Shown piece after piece: positions 14,630 to 23,206 of a DNA stretch of 64,000 nucleotides. A program made the translations under genes and the position numbers. A model generated the notes under the pieces. The model was not told the DNA's origin. It did not search any database and worked only from the letters and a program-made list of their open reading frames with translations. The stretch's first letter is position 1. Each line of letters opens with the position of its first letter. This stretch comes from an uncultured Lachnospiraceae bacterium (GTDB lineage Bacteria; Bacillota; Clostridia; Lachnospirales; Lachnospiraceae), in assembly GCA_937877165.1 (NCBI GenBank), contig CALEFO010000194.1:67354-131353 (forward strand), read 5' to 3'.

Positions 14630-15077
14630 TGTCCAGCCTCCCTGAGATAGCAAACTTCTGTCCGCCCTGCGCCTGAGTGATAATCACCTTATCCCCTTTC
14701 TTCAGGAAATCCTTCATGCTGATGATCAGCTCATCCTCCGCGCATCCATCGTCCTCACACAGGTCATAAGTCTCTGTGAATACTTCCCGGCATTTCTCAG
14801 ATTCGTTGATCTCGCGGAAGAGCTTCCGGAGTTCGGCGATCATCGGGTGCCGGATCTTCACCTTGCGCTCCCGGTATTCTGCCGGCGTGTCAAACTTCAG
14901 GTCCGTCTGCTCTTCGTCAAACTCCAGCTGCTGGTCAATCTTTACCCCCAGCACCTTCCCCGTCTCTTTGTCCGCTTCCGTGATCTCTCCGTACATGACG
15001 CGCGTCGGATCGCTCTCTTCCACGGCTTCCCTTGCTGCCCGCTTGATGGCCGCAAGGATATCCTTCGCATCCAGCAA
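14610..15077 (-). CDS. xkdR: XkdR-like (DUF2577) baseplate protein
   Basis: 155 residues. TTG at 15077 with GGAGG 8 nt upstream is the likely start; a GTG at 15086 overlaps that ribosome site. N-terminal helix (AKDILAAIKRAAREA), middle strands, and a C-terminal OB-like end (GDKVIITQAQGGQKFAISGR) fit DUF2577/XkdR. Part of the tail hub region. Confidence 0.8.
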   Translation of the reverse strand: MLDAKDILAAIKRAAREAVEESDPTRVMYGEITEADKETGKVLGVKIDQQLEFDEEQTDLKFDTPAEYRERKVKIRHPMIAELRKLFREINESEKCREVFTETYDLCEDDGCAEDELIISMKDFLKKGDKVIITQAQGGQKFAISGRLDSDTGNE

Positions 15078-15089
15078 GAAAATCACCTC

Positions 15090-16055
15090 CTATGCCACAA
15101 ACTCACCGCCCCGTACCGTCAGATCCATATAGTGCTCACTTTCCGAGTAGGTGTGTTTTGCCTTTTCCACCAGCATCAGATTGCTGATACTGACATCATC
15201 AAATTCCAGCCGGACCGCAAGAAGAGACCCCGCCCGGATGTGCGAATCCCCGAAGGCATTCGAAATGGTCAGATTTCTGGTCTCCGCATTGTAAAGGTTC
15301 AGAAGAGCCTTCGCTTTCGCTGGTCCGTCCTCTCCCTTGTCCAGCTTGTCCGTATATTGCAGCACTCCCCATTTGTTGATGTTCTCACCGGACTGCGCAA
15401 TATATGCCTGCCTTCCACCCGCCTCAGAATCCTCGTAGATGAGTTTTACCTTGTTATAGGTCTCTTTATCGATCGAACGTGAATACTCGAAATCCTGCGC
15501 CGTTTCCTCGTCAATCAGGAGGTTGTACTGCATATCCCCGATGTTCTTGAGCGTAAGACTCCCGAAATCATCGAACAGAACGAAGAGCTGTCCGGTTTCC
15601 TTTACCGTCCGGTCAATGGAATTCCCAACGATATCGAACAGTGTTTTATCCTTCTCCGTTCTGGTAATGGGACACCCGGTTGATGCCAGGCTGCCGCAGT
15701 TCAGACGGAAGTCCTTCGCAATCATCTGAAGGATCTCCCCCGTTTCCTTCTTCACGTAGTTGTAGGTTGCCTTGTTCTTGAAATACCGGAGCTGATCGTA
15801 GGCCGTAATGGTCAGAATGTGGTCCTTCTTCTGCTTGATCGTGAAAACAAAGCCGTAGAAAACGCCGATCTTTCCGTCCTTGAAATACACCACATCGCCG
15901 TTGGCAATCGTAATGTTCCCATCGTTGACAATGCTGAAGGAAAGAGACCCGGCGGAGCCGGATCTCTGCGTTTCCCACTGTATTTTGCTCTCCACAACCG
16001 GAAGATAGCTCTTCCCTTCATGAACGGTCATCAGCGTATAAGATTCATCCGCCAT
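15090..16055 (-). CDS. xkdQ: XkdQ-like baseplate hub protein
   Basis: 321 residues, all-beta hub fold related to gpD/gp27 (late control D-like): SKIQWETQRSGSAGSLSFSI near the start, DQLRYFKNKATYNYVKKETG, and EKAKHTYSESEHYMDLTVRG near the end. It forms the ring through which the tail tube meets the spike. Overlaps the LysM gene upstream by 11 bp. Confidence 0.85.
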   Translation of the reverse strand: MADESYTLMTVHEGKSYLPVVESKIQWETQRSGSAGSLSFSIVNDGNITIANGDVVYFKDGKIGVFYGFVFTIKQKKDHILTITAYDQLRYFKNKATYNYVKKETGEILQMIAKDFRLNCGSLASTGCPITRTEKDKTLFDIVGNSIDRTVKETGQLFVLFDDFGSLTLKNIGDMQYNLLIDEETAQDFEYSRSIDKETYNKVKLIYEDSEAGGRQAYIAQSGENINKWGVLQYTDKLDKGEDGPAKAKALLNLYNAETRNLTISNAFGDSHIRAGSLLAVRLEFDDVSISNLMLVEKAKHTYSESEHYMDLTVRGGEFVA

Positions 16056-16725
16056 TTTTCGCCTTTCTCTCCGGAAGCGTCAGAACCTGCCCCGGATAGA
16101 TCTTGTTCGGATTGGAACCAATCGTCTTCACATTGGCGTTGTACACATCCTTCCAGGCGTCCGCGCTGTTGTAGTACTTCTTCGAGATCGTAATGAGGTT
16201 GTCGCCGCTCTTTACGGTGTACTGTGATGCAGACGGCTTGTTCCCTGCTGCCGTGGCCCGTTTCTTCTCCGCAGCAGCCTTTGCATTGGCAATCCTGACG
16301 TTTCTGGTCCCATATGCCCGGTACTGCTTCAGATTTATGGACACACCGCAGTCAAGGCCATACTCATCATGATCCTCTGTGATCTCATACGTTTCCATGG
16401 AGACCAGCATGGACGTCCCGAACAGGCTTCCGCCGGAAGGAATGGGCCTCGCCACGGTAAAGGCGAACGGCTCCCTTGAAATCTTCAGCTCCTCGAACAG
16501 CTCCAGATAATAGGCTGCCGGCATGAAGGAACCTTCTGCAAAGGGATATTCCTGATTCGGCAGAAGAAGATCGAATGAAATTTCTGTCAGTCCCGCCTTC
16601 TTCAGGATATTCACATCTCCTTCATTGATCAGGTTCACCGTCTTATTGTTGTTCGCAATCTTCAGCTTCAGTTTGCCCGGGGCAATCGGCATCTGGACAC
16701 CGTTCAGATAGAATTCATAGCTCAT
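16045..16725 (-). CDS. xkdP: XkdP-like tail protein with C-terminal LysM
   Basis: 226 residues. Residues 1-150 match the XkdP body (PIAPGKLKLKIANNNKTVNL); the last 60 residues form a LysM domain (YTVKSGDNLITISKKYYNS, then NKIYPGQVLTLP). LysM in this family anchors hub components and may touch peptidoglycan during injection. Overlaps the tape-measure stop by 4 bp (ATGA). Confidence 0.88.
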   Translation of the reverse strand: MSYEFYLNGVQMPIAPGKLKLKIANNNKTVNLINEGDVNILKKAGLTEISFDLLLPNQEYPFAEGSFMPAAYYLELFEELKISREPFAFTVARPIPSGGSLFGTSMLVSMETYEITEDHDEYGLDCGVSINLKQYRAYGTRNVRIANAKAAAEKKRATAAGNKPSASQYTVKSGDNLITISKKYYNSADAWKDVYNANVKTIGSNPNKIYPGQVLTLPERKAKNGG

Positions 16726-18833
16726 GCCGCATGATCTCCTTCCGCAACATCGTCCAGGGCTGTGTTCAGTCTGGAAGCGAATCCGTCCACGATTCCGTCC
16801 AGATCCATGCCGCTGTTCACATTATTGTTGTTGACCATATCCACCTGGATCTTCGCCGTGGTGAACCGGTTGATGGCATCCCGTTCCGCAATATCGCACA
16901 GATACTTGATGTCCTCTTCCGTGTCGTCCAGCTTATCCTTGACCTTTCCGGTGTTGTCCGCCGTCTTGGCCGTATTGGCTGCCGTGTTGTCCCATGACAG
17001 CGTATTGCCAAGGCCGGACGATGCATTCTTTGCCGAGAAGAAGTTCTTGATCTTGCTGTTAACGCCATCGCCCCAGTCTGCGCCCTTGGCAAACGCGTCG
17101 GAATAGCTGACACGATCCTTCATGTAGTCTGCAGCATTCAGCTTTTTCGTTTTCTGACCGCCGGATTCCTCTATGGTCGTATCGATTTTCGCCTGAATCT
17201 TTGTCTGAAAGCCTGATACCGCCCCGGCAAGGTTGGATCCGAATACCGCATCCAGAACCTTCGCTGCTGCACCGACAACCGATACAATGAAGTTGAACAG
17301 TGACAGAATGAGCGCTTCAATGGTCTTTACGGGGTTGTTGAACAGCGTTCCAAATGCATCGGCAAAATTTGCGAACAGATTATAAAAATTCACTACGTTC
17401 GTCACGCTATAGTTGTACAGTCCGATCAGAAGGTTCTGAATCACGGCCACCACCGTCATAACAGCCCCGGCCACGGTTCCAAGTGCAGAGTTCGCCATTC
17501 CTGCCGATACCGCTGCCTGCGTGCCGAAATACAGAAGAACCGCAGCTGCCGCAAGGATCCCGGCTACAATCCAAGTAATCGGGCAAGCAGCCAGTGCGGC
17601 ATTCAGGCCATACTGTGCTGCCGTCTCCGCAAACGTTGCCCCTGTTGCCATCGCTTTCGCAGCAACGTGCACCGTTTCGGATGCCGCCGAAGCCAAGTTG
17701 ATTGCATTCACCACGGTTGCAATCGCAGCATACGCCGTCAGTGCACCGGCAGCGATCGCCACAACCGGTTCCAGTGCCGCCCAGTTCTCCGACACCCAGC
17801 TGACTGCTGCGCCCAGTCCAGTCAATGCCGCACTGGCAAGATTCGCGCCAGCATACATCAGGTTGATTGCCTGCTGCATCACCGCCTGACCGCCGGAGCT
17901 GTTCAGATAATTATTCAACTGGGTCAGTACCGGAGAGAACGCCTGAATTGCATTGTTCTTCATGACTTCAGCGGCCTGCCCGAAGGTCATCGGCATCTGC
18001 GCGAACTTCGCATCTACTTCATCTGCCGATGCCATAATGGCATTCTTGACCACATCCGCCGTGAGCTCTCCATCCGCTGCCATCTCCTTAATCTTGCCAA
18101 TCGGGACATTCAGATAATCCGCAATGGATCTCACAAGGTTCGGGGCCTGTTCGAACACGGAGTTCAGATCCTGTCCGCGAAGGACGCCGGCGCCAAGGCC
18201 CTGTGACAGCTGGACCTCCGCGTTTGCGGCTTCCTGTGCGCTTGCTCCTGCAATGACCATCTGCTTCTGTACAATCTCCGCAAAGCGGATGACCTCATCG
18301 GAGCTCGAAAATGCATCCCGCGCATTGTTTCCGAATCTCGCCACAACGCTCATCAGGTCATTGACCGATCCGCGGGCATTGTTTGCAGAAGCATAGATCT
18401 TCTGCATCGCATCGTCTGTTTTCTGTCCGATCACCGCATCCGAAGCTCCGGAATTGAAGTTGCTGACCATCATCTGAATGCGGGAAGTGTTCTGTACCAG
18501 CTCATCGGATGCCTCCACCACATTCTTGACCGCCTGCATGGAAAGATAAGTAGCCGCAATCCCTTTCAGCTTGCCGAGAAGCCCCTCTGCTGCCGATGCA
18601 CCGCTCCGGATGGCTTCATTGTGCTTCTCCTGTTCATCGGATGCCTTTTCCGCCTGATCCGGCACTTTGCTGAGCTTATCCACCATCGCTGTCAATCCGG
18701 ATCCGGATGCAGCATTCAGCGTTGTATTCAGATGTTCGAAGTTCGCAATCAGCCGGTCCGCTGCCTCCGCCGCGCTTTTTAGCTTGGCGGTCATATCGTC
18801 ATTCAGCCGGATGGAAGAATCTAATGTTGCCAT
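16722..18833 (-). CDS. Tail tape measure protein
   Basis: 703 residues. N-terminal coiled-coil region, a conserved TMP block near 190-260 (QLSQGLGAGVLRGQDLNSVF and DYLNVPIGKIKEMAADGELT), long hydrophobic stretches (about 350-520) that would cross the membrane during DNA delivery, and a polar C-terminus. It sets tail length; 703 residues is short for the family, predicting a short tail. Follows the frameshifted chaperone, as in most contractile phages. Confidence 0.92.
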   Translation of the reverse strand: MATLDSSIRLNDDMTAKLKSAAEAADRLIANFEHLNTTLNAASGSGLTAMVDKLSKVPDQAEKASDEQEKHNEAIRSGASAAEGLLGKLKGIAATYLSMQAVKNVVEASDELVQNTSRIQMMVSNFNSGASDAVIGQKTDDAMQKIYASANNARGSVNDLMSVVARFGNNARDAFSSSDEVIRFAEIVQKQMVIAGASAQEAANAEVQLSQGLGAGVLRGQDLNSVFEQAPNLVRSIADYLNVPIGKIKEMAADGELTADVVKNAIMASADEVDAKFAQMPMTFGQAAEVMKNNAIQAFSPVLTQLNNYLNSSGGQAVMQQAINLMYAGANLASAALTGLGAAVSWVSENWAALEPVVAIAAGALTAYAAIATVVNAINLASAASETVHVAAKAMATGATFAETAAQYGLNAALAACPITWIVAGILAAAAVLLYFGTQAAVSAGMANSALGTVAGAVMTVVAVIQNLLIGLYNYSVTNVVNFYNLFANFADAFGTLFNNPVKTIEALILSLFNFIVSVVGAAAKVLDAVFGSNLAGAVSGFQTKIQAKIDTTIEESGGQKTKKLNAADYMKDRVSYSDAFAKGADWGDGVNSKIKNFFSAKNASSGLGNTLSWDNTAANTAKTADNTGKVKDKLDDTEEDIKYLCDIAERDAINRFTTAKIQVDMVNNNNVNSGMDLDGIVDGFASRLNTALDDVAEGDHAA

Positions 18834-18840
18834 ATCTCAC

Positions 18841-19454
18841 CTACTTATCCGCATGTTTCAGCTCTTTTTCCCTCTTCCTGGCTTCCCTGCTCCACTTCTG
18901 GACAAAGGCAATCACCATTGCCTTCTCGTTGCTGTCGAGAGCATCAAACTTGCCCGGCAGGATCCCCAGTCTGCGGAAGCAGAAATACGCATAGGTTGCC
19001 ATCGGGTCCATGTCCGGACCCTCAATCAGTTTTTTGCCTGATCCACTTTATCCTGAAGTCCGACATCGAAGCCGCACAGCTTGTTCACGAACTGCAGAAG
19101 GTCGAAATACTCGCCCGGCAGGTTGACCATTTCCGGAATCAGCTTCTCCGGAGACGCCGCGCCGTAGGATCTTAACAGCTCATCGTTGTGAAGGTCCGGC
19201 TCTACGACACATTCCGCAATCATGGCGTTGTTCAGAAGGTCCGTGTCCACTTCCTGACGGAGCTGATTCTTGCCAGGGACCTGTACCATCTTCGTGCAGC
19301 GCTTCCGGATCCGGTTGAACTCTTCCGAACTGATCGCGCGGAACTTCCACGGAATCGGTTCGCCGCTTTCATCCACAAACGCCTTCGACACCACATAGAG
19401 CTCTTCTGTCTCTCCTGCTTTCTTGTTCTGCTTCAAAAATGCGTGAAAATCCAT
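18841..19454 (-). CDS. Tail assembly chaperone, -1 frameshift product
   Basis: Reading 19454 to 19029 and shifting -1 at A AAA AAC gives a predicted 204-residue protein: the 142-residue XkdN-like part plus 62 residues starting LIEGPDMDPMATYAYFCF and ending at TAG 18841-18843. The extension has no convincing start of its own and ends 8 bp before the tape measure, the standard place and architecture for the long chaperone isoform. Low-ratio frameshifting here is conserved in many tailed phages. Confidence 0.75.
19026..19454 (-). CDS. xkdN: XkdN-like tail assembly chaperone, short form
   Basis: 142 residues from MDFHAFLKQNKKAGE, AAGGAG before the ATG. Motifs PIPWKFRAISSEEFNRIRKR and LLRSYGAASPEKLIPEM fit the XkdN-like chaperone family that coats the tape measure before tube polymerisation. 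Stop TGA follows the slippery heptamer directly, so most ribosomes terminate here. Confidence 0.85.
   Translation of the reverse strand: MDFHAFLKQNKKAGETEELYVVSKAFVDESGEPIPWKFRAISSEEFNRIRKRCTKMVQVPGKNQLRQEVDTDLLNNAMIAECVVEPDLHNDELLRSYGAASPEKLIPEMVNLPGEYFDLLQFVNKLCGFDVGLQDKVDQAKN
19029..19035 (-). promoter_or_regulatory. -1 frameshift slippery site
   Basis: Minus strand reads A AAA AAC in zero frame, immediately before TGA. It permits a tandem -1 slip into the 62-codon extension frame. Confidence 0.75.
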
Positions 19455-19540
19455 CTTGTTCTCCTTGATTCCTCCCAAAAACGGGCAGAAGGGTGAGGAG
19501 GATGCACCTTTTCGGCATCTGCCTATCTGCCCGCAGCTTC

Positions 19541-20017
19541 TTACATTCCTGCCAATTCTGTGAAGGTCTCCGGCATCTCCACATCATCAAACGTGAAGTC
19601 GAAATCCTCGTCAATGATGTCCGAATCTGCATCAAACTTCGTGATGATCAGGGAATCCAGGTTGCAGTTCTTCAGGATGACCGTCTGGCGTCCCGCCTTC
19701 GAGGTCGGATCCTCGTTGGTAATCTGCATATCGAAATAGAAGTCCTGACCGTTCTTCATGTAGTTCAGCATTGCGGCGCGGAACTCGGAAGAGCAATAGT
19801 GCATCTTTCCGGACCCGGTTCCCTTCCAGCCGGTTCCCTTGTTGGCCTTGCCGGTCTTTCCCAGAATCGGAACTTCCTTCTTCGTCTTGGTTACCTTCGC
19901 CTCCACGCTGACGAACTGCATTCCGTTGTACCTGCGTCCGTTCAGTGTGTAATAGCATTCCGCAAGGGACCCCGAAATGGTGTCCCCGCCTTCCATAATC
20001 GTGTTGATATTGCTCAT
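19541..20017 (-). CDS. xkdM: Tail tube protein (XkdM)
   Basis: 158 residues. Starts with NTIMEGGDTISGSLAECYYT and ends IIDEDFDFTFDDVEMPETF, typical of the XkdM/DUF2001 tube protein, which stacks in hexameric rings inside the sheath. Just downstream of the sheath gene. Confidence 0.9.
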   Translation of the reverse strand: MSNINTIMEGGDTISGSLAECYYTLNGRRYNGMQFVSVEAKVTKTKKEVPILGKTGKANKGTGWKGTGSGKMHYCSSEFRAAMLNYMKNGQDFYFDMQITNEDPTSKAGRQTVILKNCNLDSLIITKFDADSDIIDEDFDFTFDDVEMPETFTELAGM

Positions 20018-20027
20018 ATCCGTCTCC

Positions 20028-21332
20028 TTATGCGACCTTGACCGTCATATACAGCTGTTCCATCGTTCCTGTTACGGTAATGGCATCTGTAATGACAACC
20101 GCGTTCTTGCTCTCGCCCTGTGCAACAGTGATGTTCTCCGACTCAAAGTTCTCAATCGCACGTCTGCGCTCCAGACTGTTGTGCAAGTCAACCACATCAT
20201 TCCAGAGCGACACGCGACCGGATTCATCGTTCGGAACCTTGCCCAGGTACTTCGTATTGAACAGCGTGGCGATGTCGTTTCCGACCTGATCACAGACGCG
20301 CACCGTCTTGTTATCCTGGAAGATCTCGCCCTTCTCATCCGTGAAGGTAACAAGGGAATTGATATCCCGAAGGACACGGACATCTCCAGCCACATTGTGG
20401 AAAATCAGCTTTCCGGCATCCAGCGCGTTCTTCAGTCCCGACTGCGTATAGGACACATCAACGGTATATTCTCCATCGTACAGGGAATTCATCAGCGAAT
20501 CCTCGACGGCGCATCCTGCTTCTGCACCGGTCACCCAGTACACCAGAGAAGCCTCATCCGCGCCGGTGTCCTTCACCTTGTTCTCTACGTCAATGATGCC
20601 TTCATAGTCTCCCTCGTAGTGGTACAGAACCGTCTGGAACTTCACGCCGATGTCATCGCGCATGCGCCTGGTGAAATTCGCTACCAGCTTCTTCGTGGTA
20701 TCGTCCGTCGTCGCAACGCCCATCACGTTGAAGGAATAGCTCTCAATCGCGTCCAGATAAGCCTGATAGCTGTCTCCGGTTACACTGGCATTCGTTCCGC
20801 CTTCAAGGCTCTTCCCTGCCGTCTCTTCCAGATCCACGCCCGTCTTCCAGGTCACATAATCGTTATCCTTCAGGTCGGCCGCCTTCCCTACGGTCTGCAT
20901 GTCCACCTTCACCGTGCCGAGGTACAGCGTGACATCGAACAGGGAAGGATTGTCCGCATTCGCCGCAATCACATATTTCAGATCATTGCCGCGGATACCG
21001 GAATACTTCGCCGTCGCATTGTCCGAGGTTGCCTTTCCTCCGCCGCTCTGCAGGTTGTACGCATACAGCGTCGTAATATGCAGGAACAGCTCCCGGACAG
21101 GCCGGAGCTTCTCCGACGTGTAGTCATACCCGAAGATCTGCCTGGAATTCTTCAGGAAATCATCCTGCGTCACCTTGAACACACCTTCCGGTCCCCAGTC
21201 GAGGAGAAGCGGCATCGTCGCAACGCCGCGCCCGGAAAGACTGTTTCCTGCTGCCTTTACCGAAACAAAATTGATGTATGTGCCCGGAAGCGGCTTGTTC
21301 TGCGTTGTAAACGTGCCTCCACCCAATGCCAT
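20028..21332 (-). CDS. xkdK: Contractile tail sheath protein (XkdK)
   Basis: 434 residues. Begins ALGGGTFTTQNKPLPGTYIN, contains LLDWGPEGVFKVTQDDF and the C-terminal RRAIENFESENITVAQGE region of the PBSX XkdK sheath family. It defines the virion as a myovirus. Followed by the tube gene after 10 bp. Confidence 0.93.
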   Translation of the reverse strand: MALGGGTFTTQNKPLPGTYINFVSVKAAGNSLSGRGVATMPLLLDWGPEGVFKVTQDDFLKNSRQIFGYDYTSEKLRPVRELFLHITTLYAYNLQSGGGKATSDNATAKYSGIRGNDLKYVIAANADNPSLFDVTLYLGTVKVDMQTVGKAADLKDNDYVTWKTGVDLEETAGKSLEGGTNASVTGDSYQAYLDAIESYSFNVMGVATTDDTTKKLVANFTRRMRDDIGVKFQTVLYHYEGDYEGIIDVENKVKDTGADEASLVYWVTGAEAGCAVEDSLMNSLYDGEYTVDVSYTQSGLKNALDAGKLIFHNVAGDVRVLRDINSLVTFTDEKGEIFQDNKTVRVCDQVGNDIATLFNTKYLGKVPNDESGRVSLWNDVVDLHNSLERRRAIENFESENITVAQGESKNAVVITDAITVTGTMEQLYMTVKVA

Positions 21333-21333
21333 A

Positions 21334-21522
21334 TCATTTCACCTTACCTTTCCTGTACTCCTGCACAGCCTCATCGGCTTCCTGCAGGGTGTATTTCCTG
21401 TTCCTGTCCAGTACCGCCGCAACGATGTCCCTGTGCGCCTCAAACCGCTTGGAATCCATCAGCTGAGCACCGGTGAAGCGCTGCGGGGCGTCCACTTCGG
21501 TCTTTCTTTTTCTGACCGCCAT
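21334..21522 (-). CDS. Small neck/tail-junction protein
   Basis: 62 residues, basic N-terminus (MAVRKRKTEV) and a helical end (TLQEADEAVQEYRKGKVK). Overlaps the preceding gene by 64 bp and abuts the sheath gene. This size and position recur upstream of XkdK in related phages; function unknown. Confidence 0.65.
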   Translation of the reverse strand: MAVRKRKTEVDAPQRFTGAQLMDSKRFEAHRDIVAAVLDRNRKYTLQEADEAVQEYRKGKVK

Positions 21523-21965
21523 CCTTCCACCTCCAATTCTGTTTTCTGCTTCTCCATCATCACGGCTTCCGGAGCGGTCCGGATCTCATCCGCCTGAACT
21601 CTGGCCGTCATGACAAGCACACCGTCTGAAACCGCCGTCTGCTTGTCCGTTGTCCTTACCAGGCGGTCCCCGGCCCGGAAGATTTCCAGACAGTCGAACA
21701 GCCTCTCCGCCGCGTCATTCATTTCCGCATTCGGTTCCGACGGGCTGCTGACTTCACTTTCCCTGGGAAAATAGCAGATATTCATCAGCCATGTTCTGCG
21801 GTACCTTCTCCAGAAATAGAGATTCTTCCCTGGTGTCACGCAGCGGATATAGAAGCAGGGTCCTTGAAAGCCCTGCTCGCTGTTCTCCGTCCGGATGGGA
21901 TATCCCTCACCGAATTCTTCATAAATGGCATTGACCATGCCGTTTATCAACTGTTCTGTCGTCAT
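21459..21965 (-). CDS. Tail terminator-like protein
   Basis: 168 residues. Pattern (LINGMVNAIYEEFGEGYPIR, then FYIRCVTPGKNLYFWRR and ERLFDCLEIFRAGDR) fits the DUF6838-like tail-terminator family found between neck and sheath genes. It would cap the tail tube at the neck end. Confidence 0.7.
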   Translation of the reverse strand: MTTEQLINGMVNAIYEEFGEGYPIRTENSEQGFQGPCFYIRCVTPGKNLYFWRRYRRTWLMNICYFPRESEVSSPSEPNAEMNDAAERLFDCLEIFRAGDRLVRTTDKQTAVSDGVLVMTARVQADEIRTAPEAVMMEKQKTELEVEGWRSEKERPKWTPRSASPVLS

Positions 21966-22435
21966 CCGATATGCCTCTTCAGAAACTGTTCAATCTTCTT
22001 CTCCAGAAGGGCCGGCGTCTTGTTCTGTGTTTCCAGCTCCGCCTCCTGCAGCATCATTCTTCCTTCCACCCATCTCCCATTGACCGCCCTGTGTCCGTAT
22101 TCCACATAGGGGCCATAGTAAACCGGATTGGTGATCTCAATCACATAGCAGCTGCCTTCTTTCCGCACATGGAGCTTGTTTGCATAGGCCGCAATGTTCT
22201 TGACATCTTTTCCCCCCGTCCAGCCGCGGACAAGCGTTCCTCCCGTCTTTGGAGATTTGGGCGGATACACGCCTTTTGGTGTACGCGGAATTACCTGCTC
22301 CAGAAGGAGCGCCGCGATATTCTTCGCACAGGATTCATAGAACTTCTCCAGCTCCATTCCCTGCCCATCCGTCAGATCATGAAGCTGCTTCTGCAGCCGT
22401 TTCAGATCTCCCGCGTCTGCTTCTCCAAGGCTCAT
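21962..22435 (-). CDS. HK97 gp10-like neck/tail completion protein
   Basis: 157 residues. Typical gp10 order: FYESCAKNIAALLLEQVIPR, then TGGTLVRGWTGG, then ITNPVYYGPYVEYGHR, where the YxxYVExGHR element is the hallmark. Joins head to tail. ATGA overlaps at both ends show one translational unit. Confidence 0.82.
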   Translation of the reverse strand: MSLGEADAGDLKRLQKQLHDLTDGQGMELEKFYESCAKNIAALLLEQVIPRTPKGVYPPKSPKTGGTLVRGWTGGKDVKNIAAYANKLHVRKEGSCYVIEITNPVYYGPYVEYGHRAVNGRWVEGRMMLQEAELETQNKTPALLEKKIEQFLKRHIG

Positions 22436-22797
22436 GCGTAATCCTCCAAAGGCTCCAGCATGTACTCGCAGTGCGTCTGATAGGATGCCGGGATTCCGGA
22501 CCGCTTCCAGTCGCTCACGGCACCGGTTGCCCGTACCACATGGACCCTGCTGCCCGGACGGATCCTCACATCCGGGGCAGTAAAGAGTTTTACCGACTGC
22601 GTGACCGTATCGTTTCCCGATCCTTCTGCCGACTGCGCAATGCTGGAAAAGGAAAGACGGCAGGGAATGTCCGTGTAGACCTCCCGCACCGTCTTTTTCG
22701 TTCTGTGTGTCATTTCATCCGCAGTGTCGGTCTGTTCGTATACCGTACAGGTGTCTTCGAACAGACTGTTCACCGCCTTCTGGTTTCTCACCAGCAC
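22432..22797 (-). CDS. Head-tail stopper-like protein
   Basis: 121 residues, beta-rich: TCTVYEQTDTADEMTHRTKK, IPCRLSFSS, VRIRPGSRVHVVRATGAV, matching small head-closure proteins (gp16/XkdH type). Position between the connector and gp10-like genes supports this. Confidence 0.7.
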   Translation of the reverse strand: MLVRNQKAVNSLFEDTCTVYEQTDTADEMTHRTKKTVREVYTDIPCRLSFSSIAQSAEGSGNDTVTQSVKLFTAPDVRIRPGSRVHVVRATGAVSDWKRSGIPASYQTHCEYMLEPLEDYA

Positions 22798-23192
22798 ATT
22801 TTTCGGTATCGTAACAGCTCATCCTTTCTTCCGCTCAGAAGATCCTCAATCATCGCTTTCACCCGGACCGCCGGACTGCTGGCATCTCCTGCGTTATAGC
22901 TGATCTGCGTATCTCCGATCTTCAGGGACGATACTCCCGACTCAATGCCAAAGAGTTCATCCAGCTTCCCGGTGTTATACAGATCCTTCAGGAAATGCCC
23001 GCACGCCATATCTGCCATGACATAGCGAAGGCCGTCCGGAACATCCGGCAGGTGGCAGAAATTGCGGATATACTGATCTGCCCGAAGGAGCGCGTCTTCC
23101 AGTGCTTCCTTCGTCTCTTCGCTGTCATCGACTGTAAAGCCTTTCTGCTTCAGGGTCCGCTTTGTGAGGCGGAGCATTTCATACATATCCAC
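22788..23192 (-). CDS. Head-tail connector (gp6-like adaptor)
   Basis: 134 residues, all-helical: DALLRADQYIRNFCHLPDVP and VMADMACGHFLKDLYNTGKL, the fold of the gp15/gp6 adaptor that binds below the portal. Follows the capsid gene by 14 bp. Confidence 0.78.
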   Translation of the reverse strand: MDMYEMLRLTKRTLKQKGFTVDDSEETKEALEDALLRADQYIRNFCHLPDVPDGLRYVMADMACGHFLKDLYNTGKLDELFGIESGVSSLKIGDTQISYNAGDASSPAVRVKAMIEDLLSGRKDELLRYRKMCW

Positions 23193-23206
23193 ATCTGCCT
23201 CCCGTC

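Noticed and set aside
19977..21476. A 499-codon plus-strand frame over the sheath gene
   Set aside because: Antisense shadow; the sheath protein on the minus strand is unambiguous.
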